From: Dehalococcoidia bacterium
Lineage (GTDB): Bacteria; Chloroflexota; Dehalococcoidia; Lucifugimonadales; Australimonadaceae
Length of the DNA: 64,000 nucleotides
Direction of reading: 5' to 3'
NCBI GenBank assembly: GCA_022820645.1
Contig: JAJEFD010000019.1
Span: 1-64,000, forward strand
Every line of letters begins with the position of its first letter. The first letter of the stretch is position 1. A program made the translations under genes and the position numbers. Shown here piece by piece: positions 60,243 to 64,000 of this stretch. The notes beneath the pieces were generated by a model, which saw only the letters and a list, made by a program, of their open reading frames with translations, had not been told where the DNA came from and did no database searches.

Positions 60243-61820
60243 ATGAGCCGCCCATCCCTCGCCCCGTACAACCCGGAGCCCGTGCAGCGACTGCTGCGGC
60301 AGGCAGCCGAACAGTGGCCCGGCGACACCGCCATCGTCGACGGCGACCGACGCTTCACTTTCGCGGAGCTCGACGACTGCTCCGGCAGGTTCGCGTCGGC
60401 ACTTGCGGCGATGGGCCTCGGGAAGGGCGACATCGTCGGCATCCTCTCCCCCAACTGCGCCGAGTTCGAGATCGCCTTCTTCGGCATCCTGAAGGCCGGC
60501 GCGACGGTCACCACCATCAACTCCGGCTACCGAGAGCGCGAGATCGCCTACCAGCTGCAGGCGTCCGGCGCGCAGGCGCTCATCGTCCATCACTCGCTCG
60601 CCGACGCCGCCGACCTCGCGCTCTCCGGCTCCGAGCAGGTGCGACACCGCATCCTCATCGCTGAGGAGGCGGGCGCCGTGCCGTCGTTCTGGTCGCTCAT
60701 CGAGGCGCAGAACGGCCCGCCTGTCGAGCCTGCGCTCGATCCCCTGGACGACCTCGCCGCGCTGCCCTTCTCCTCCGGCACCACCGGCCTGCAGAAGGGC
60801 GTCATGCTCACCCATGCCAACCTCCACACGAACGTCCGCCAGAACCTCGGACGCTCCGGCGAGGAGGGCGTCGTCCGGCGCGGCGACGTGATGCTCGTCC
60901 ACCTGCCGCTCTTCCACATCTACGGCATGACCGTCCTCCAGCTGAGCGCGATCGCCGCCGGAGCGACGCAGGTGATGATGGGCCGCTTCGACATGGGCGG
61001 GATGCTGTCGCTCATCGCGGAGCACCGCGTCACCGTGCTCTACACTGTGCCGCCCGTCTGCCTCGGCCTCACGCTCACGCCGCTGCTCGACGACTACGAC
61101 GTATCGTCGCTCCGATTCCTGCTCAGCGGCGCGGCACCGCTCTCCGGCGAGTTGCAGACCCGGCTCGCGGAGCGGCTCGGCTGCGCCGTTATCCAGGGCT
61201 ACGGCCTCACCGAGACGTCGCCCATGACCAACACCGACTTCACCGACGGGCGCGGCAGGCCCGGCACGATAGGCCCCGCGATACCCGACACCGAGGAGCG
61301 CGTCGTCGACCTCGAAACGGGCGAGCGCGACCTGCCGCCCGGCGAGCTCGGCGAGTTGCTGGTCCGCGGCCCGCAGGTGATGAAGGGCTACTACCGCCAG
61401 CCCGAGGCGACCGCGGAGGTCATCACCCCGGACGGCTGGTTCCACACCGGCGACATCGCCAGCATGGACGAGGACGGCTACGTCCGCGTGGTCGATCGCA
61501 AGAAGGAGCTCATCAAGTACAAGGGCTTCCAGGTCGCGCCCGCCGAGCTGGAGGGTCTGCTGCTGGAACATCCCGGCGTCGCCGACGTCGCCGTCATCCC
61601 GAAAGCCGACGAGGAGGCGGGCGAGGTGCCGAAGGCGTTCGTGGTGCGCAAAACAGACCATGCGCCGTCCGCCGACGAACTCATGGCGTTCGTCGCCGAG
61701 CGCGTCGCGACCTTCAAGCGGCTGGGCGAGGTCGAGTTCATCGACGCCGTCCCCAAGAACGCCTCCGGTAAACTGTTGCGGCGCGTCCTCATCGAGCAGG
61801 AGCGGGCGCGGGAAGCGTGA
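60243..61820 (+). CDS. Acyl-CoA synthetase / AMP-dependent ligase
   Basis: The 525-residue ANL-family enzyme activates a carboxylic acid as acyl-AMP and then CoA (or ACP) thioester. Motifs: LPFSSGTTGLQKGVMLTH (near residue 180), YGLTETSP, GWFHTGDIASMDEDGYVRVV, KKELIKYKGFQVAPAELE and the C-terminal lysine in PKNASGKLLRR. This is the 4-coumarate/long-chain acyl type. Start uncertain: ATG 60243 or ATG 60216, neither with a good ribosome-binding site. TTGACT at 60207-60212 lies so close that a leaderless message is possible. Divergent from the PKS. Confidence 0.9.
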   Translation: MSRPSLAPYNPEPVQRLLRQAAEQWPGDTAIVDGDRRFTFAELDDCSGRFASALAAMGLGKGDIVGILSPNCAEFEIAFFGILKAGATVTTINSGYREREIAYQLQASGAQALIVHHSLADAADLALSGSEQVRHRILIAEEAGAVPSFWSLIEAQNGPPVEPALDPLDDLAALPFSSGTTGLQKGVMLTHANLHTNVRQNLGRSGEEGVVRRGDVMLVHLPLFHIYGMTVLQLSAIAAGATQVMMGRFDMGGMLSLIAEHRVTVLYTVPPVCLGLTLTPLLDDYDVSSLRFLLSGAAPLSGELQTRLAERLGCAVIQGYGLTETSPMTNTDFTDGRGRPGTIGPAIPDTEERVVDLETGERDLPPGELGELLVRGPQVMKGYYRQPEATAEVITPDGWFHTGDIASMDEDGYVRVVDRKKELIKYKGFQVAPAELEGLLLEHPGVADVAVIPKADEEAGEVPKAFVVRKTDHAPSADELMAFVAERVATFKRLGEVEFIDAVPKNASGKLLRRVLIEQERAREA

Positions 61821-61832
61821 GGAGGGCGGTCC

Positions 61833-62162
61833 TTGGCATACGATGAACGTCTTGCGGAGCGCGTGCTCGACATCCTCGGCCCGGAGCCGTCGCTCGTGCG
61901 GAAGAAGATGTTCGGCGGCGTCGCGTTCATGCTGCAGGGCAACCTCGCCTGCGGCGTCCTGAAGAGCGACCTCATGGTCCGCGTCCCGAAGGACGAGTAC
62001 GAGGCCGCGCTGGCGCGGCCCCACGCGCGCGAGATGGACTTCACCGGCAGGCCGATGCGCGGCTGGGTCGTCGTCGGCCCCGACGCCACGGACGACGACG
62101 CCTCTCTGGAGGACTGGGTCGCCACCGGCGCCGCATACGCACTGAGCCTGCCTCCGAAGTAA
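61833..62162 (+). CDS. TfoX N-terminal-domain-like protein
   Basis: A 109-residue protein with the TfoX-N pattern: RVLDILGPEPSLVRKKMFGG, VAFMLQGNLACGVLKSDLMV and MDFTGRPMRGWVVVGP. TfoX (Sxy) regulates competence in some bacteria, but stand-alone N-domain proteins are widespread and uncharacterised. TTG start with GGAGG upstream, 12 bases after the ligase stop. Confidence 0.85.
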   Translation: MAYDERLAERVLDILGPEPSLVRKKMFGGVAFMLQGNLACGVLKSDLMVRVPKDEYEAALARPHAREMDFTGRPMRGWVVVGPDATDDDASLEDWVATGAAYALSLPPK

Positions 62163-62166
62163 CGCA

Positions 62167-62673
62167 CTACGAGCCCAGCGACCGCCGGATGTCCCACTCG
62201 TGATGCGCGGTGTCGTGCGCGACCATCAGCATGACTTCGTCCGCTGACAGTAGCCCCCGTTCCGGGTGATCCAGAACGAGGTCACGGTCGCCTGAACTTG
62301 CCAACGCATCCTCCCAGATGTTGGCCGAGTGTCCGAGCGACCATAAGGCCGTCTGGAGTGGCATGTGCTCATACCCACGGAGCTCTGCGAGGTCGTCCTG
62401 ATCGAATGGCCATATCAGGGTCTGCCCCGATGCCGTCGCATTCATGATGCGCTCCGCCCAGTTCCGCAGGTTGTCGGCGACGTGGCAGACGTATGCCTTC
62501 ACCGACCACGTCAGGGCAGGGTGCCGCGTGTCGCCGTCCGCGCCGTCGAGCAGTTCTGCGTACCGGCGGGGCGCGTCGAGTATCAACGCGTTCGCCTCCT
62601 TCCGCGATATCGACCACGAAAATCCACACTCCCGGCACGGGTCTCCGTAGTTTCTGGCTCCCCACGTCGTCAT
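62167..62673 (-). CDS. DinB-like protein
   Basis: A 168-residue DinB superfamily member: an N-terminal CRECGFSW cysteine pair, WSVKAYVCHVADNLRNWAER with the first histidine, and a C-terminal VAHDTAHHEWDIRR with the second metal-ligand region. Start 62673 with AAGGAG upstream. Convergent with the TfoX-like gene across a 4-base gap and 13 bases after the MetE-like gene. Confidence 0.82.
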   Translation of the reverse strand: MTTWGARNYGDPCRECGFSWSISRKEANALILDAPRRYAELLDGADGDTRHPALTWSVKAYVCHVADNLRNWAERIMNATASGQTLIWPFDQDDLAELRGYEHMPLQTALWSLGHSANIWEDALASSGDRDLVLDHPERGLLSADEVMLMVAHDTAHHEWDIRRSLGS

Positions 62674-62686
62674 CGTGTCTCCTTCC

Positions 62687-63838
62687 TCATGCTCCCCACG
62701 CGCGGCGGGCGGTCTCCACCACGAGTTCCAGCTTCCGCAACTGGTCGTCCCAGGTGATGGGGTTGCCCTGCAGCGTCGACGAGAAACCGCACTGGGGGCT
62801 GAGCGCAAGGTCAGTCCCGTCCACGTACTGCGACGCCTCCTCGATGCGGCGGAGCAGCGTGTCCTGCGACTCGAGTTCGCCGGCCTTCGTCGTGACGAGG
62901 CCCAGCACCACCGTCTTCCCCTTCGGCATGAACCGCAGCGGCGCGAATGTCCCGGCGCGCTCGCTGTCGTACTCCAGCAGGAACGAGTCGACCTCCAGCT
63001 GGCTGAACAGTTGCTCCGCGATGCGGTCGTAGCCGCCGGACGTGTGCCATGCCCCGTAGGCCCCGTTCCCCCGGCAGAGGTGCATCGCCAGGAGCGTGTT
63101 GCTGCGGTCGAAGCCGCGCAGGCACGCGTTGTCCGCGTCGATGTCCTCCTGCAGCGCCCGGTCCTGGTCGACGCCCTGCGCGGCCCACTGCGCGCGGCGC
63201 TCGTCCGGGATGTAGTCCGGGTAGTGCGGGTTGTCCAGCTGCACGTACGGGCAGCCTTCGCCGATGAGCGCCACGACCTCGTCGCGGATGATCGACGCGG
63301 CGTCGGCCAGCACGGCTGCGCGCGACTCGTACACCGTGTCCGTGACGCCCGGCTTGTAGCCGCGAGCGACGACGTAGCTCGCCGCGGGCATCGTCACCTT
63401 GTACGGCCCCGGCGCGTGCTCGCGGGTGAACGCCGACTCGTGGCCGGTGAGCCGCCGCACCTGCCGCAGCCGCTCGCCGATGATGCGCCCGCCCGCCGTG
63501 CCCGGCATGCCCATCGGGTTCTCCGGCGTGATGCCGGGGCCTTCCCAGTCGCCCTTGCCGCCCTGGAACGGCATGCGGACGGGCGGCTCGCCGACGATGA
63601 AGCCCTCGACCGCCTCGCCGAAGTCGCCGGCCCAGCCGCTGCGCCGCAGCTCGCCGTCCGTGTAGATGCCGATGCCGGCCTGCGTCTGGAGGTCGATCAC
63701 GCGCAGGATGTGCTCGTTCTCCACCTCTCGTAGCGCCTCCTCGGAGATGCTGCCGTCCTCGAACGCCTGCCGCGCCTCCTTCACCTCCGGCGGCCGCAGG
63801 AAACTCCCAACGTGGTCTGCCCGGAACCGTGTCGCCAT
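62687..63838 (-). CDS. MetE-C-like cobalamin-independent methionine synthase family protein
   Basis: The 383-residue TIM-barrel protein matches the C-terminal half of MetE. It opens with FRADHVGSFLRPPEVKEARQ and keeps the zinc ligands H and C in AMHLCRGNG, E in LEYDSERAG and C in LSPQCGFSS. The length equals the catalytic domain alone, as in archaeal MetE-like and many uncharacterised bacterial methyltransferases; the methyl donor may not be folate. GAAGGAGGACTAACG precedes ATG 63838. Confidence 0.88.
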   Translation of the reverse strand: MATRFRADHVGSFLRPPEVKEARQAFEDGSISEEALREVENEHILRVIDLQTQAGIGIYTDGELRRSGWAGDFGEAVEGFIVGEPPVRMPFQGGKGDWEGPGITPENPMGMPGTAGGRIIGERLRQVRRLTGHESAFTREHAPGPYKVTMPAASYVVARGYKPGVTDTVYESRAAVLADAASIIRDEVVALIGEGCPYVQLDNPHYPDYIPDERRAQWAAQGVDQDRALQEDIDADNACLRGFDRSNTLLAMHLCRGNGAYGAWHTSGGYDRIAEQLFSQLEVDSFLLEYDSERAGTFAPLRFMPKGKTVVLGLVTTKAGELESQDTLLRRIEEASQYVDGTDLALSPQCGFSSTLQGNPITWDDQLRKLELVVETARRAWGA

Positions 63839-63867
63839 CGTTAGTCCTCCTTCAACGTTCCTTCCTT

Positions 63868-63913
63868 GTCATGTTGAGCGTAGCCGGGAGGCGGAGTCGA
63901 AACATCTCTCGGG
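63868..63913. repeat. Dispersed intergenic repeat, family C (copy 2)
   Basis: GTCATGTTGAGCG-tagccgggaggc-GGAGTCGAAACATCTCTCGGG; same as 33540-33573 with a short insertion. Confidence 0.75.
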
Positions 63914-63943
63914 AACGTTCGCTCACAACGACACCTTTCCCCC

Positions 63944-63983
63944 GAGAGATTCCTCGGCTCCGCTGCGCTGCGCTCGGAATGAC
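63944..63983. repeat. Dispersed intergenic repeat, family B-like, inverse orientation
   Basis: GAGAGATTCCTCGGCTCCGC followed by TGCGCTGCGCTCGGAATGAC. The reverse complement begins GTCATTCCGAGCGCAGCGCA, matching family B. Together with copy C2 it forms a repeat cluster in the gene-free end of the window. Confidence 0.7.
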
Positions 63984-64000
63984 AATGCCTCTCTTACCGC

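Overview
The window is high-GC bacterial chromosome with tightly packed genes: many neighbours overlap by 1, 4 or 8 bases, and several convergent pairs share bases at their stop codons. My best guess is an uncultured Chloroflexota (Dehalococcoidia or SAR202-like). The reasons are the phthalate-type Rieske oxygenase and 4,5-dihydroxyphthalate-decarboxylase-like genes, Pro/Thr-rich lipoproteins, many palindromic intergenic repeats, and an rplKAJL cluster not followed by rpoBC. No 16S rRNA gene or other decisive marker is present, so this stays an inference.

Layout. 1-1600: two copies of a small integral membrane protein plus a DUF805-like protein. 2.2-3.5 kb: a Rieske oxygenase behind a promoter overlapped by an inverted repeat. 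3.5-7.9 kb (minus): a MoxR / DUF58 / transglutaminase operon. 8.1-15.2 kb (plus): a compact tetrapyrrole operon (siroheme dehydrogenase, hemA, hemC, cobA-hemD fusion, hemB, an unknown gene, hemL), followed by a blue-copper lipoprotein, a PuuD-like membrane protein, a 30-residue membrane peptide and a strong terminator. 16.4-24.5 kb: assorted metabolic genes (M20 hydrolase, VOC proteins, bicupin, CPA2 antiporter, RadC, DUF427, nitroreductase, DinB). 24.5-29.6 kb (minus): a translation operon, tRNA-Thr / tRNA-Tyr / tRNA-Thr / tuf / rpmG / secE / nusG / rplK / rplA / L10 leader / rplJ / rplL, with a clear sigma70-type promoter and a terminator. 29.7-33.3 kb: lipoproteins, one with an acidic calcium-motif tandem repeat, and a phosphotransferase. 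33.3-34.8 kb: repeat-rich spacer with a terminase-like HTH gene. 34.8-41.6 kb: trehalose synthesis (otsA, otsB), an MscS channel, a Gfo/Idh oxidoreductase and a dihydroxyphthalate-decarboxylase-like protein. 41.6-47.9 kb: SDR, DUF3179 protein, fused electron-transfer flavoprotein and a ComM-like AAA protein.

48.1-61.8 kb is the most interesting part, a small self-contained polyketide/lipid locus. A free-standing acyl carrier protein, an Sfp-type phosphopantetheinyl transferase and an alpha/beta hydrolase form a plus-strand operon. It converges on a 3317-residue minus-strand type I polyketide synthase, KS-AT-DH-MT-psiKR-ER-KR-ACP-KS-AT(degenerate), and an acyl-CoA/acyl-AMP ligase diverges from the PKS start. 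The first module can in principle build a reduced, C-methylated chain. The last KS-AT unit has lost the AT nucleophile and about 200 residues, and no carrier or thioesterase domain follows it. The separate ACP, hydrolase and ligase therefore look like the missing carrier, release and (re)activation steps.

61.8-64.0 kb holds TfoX-like, DinB-like and MetE-like genes and ends in dispersed repeats.
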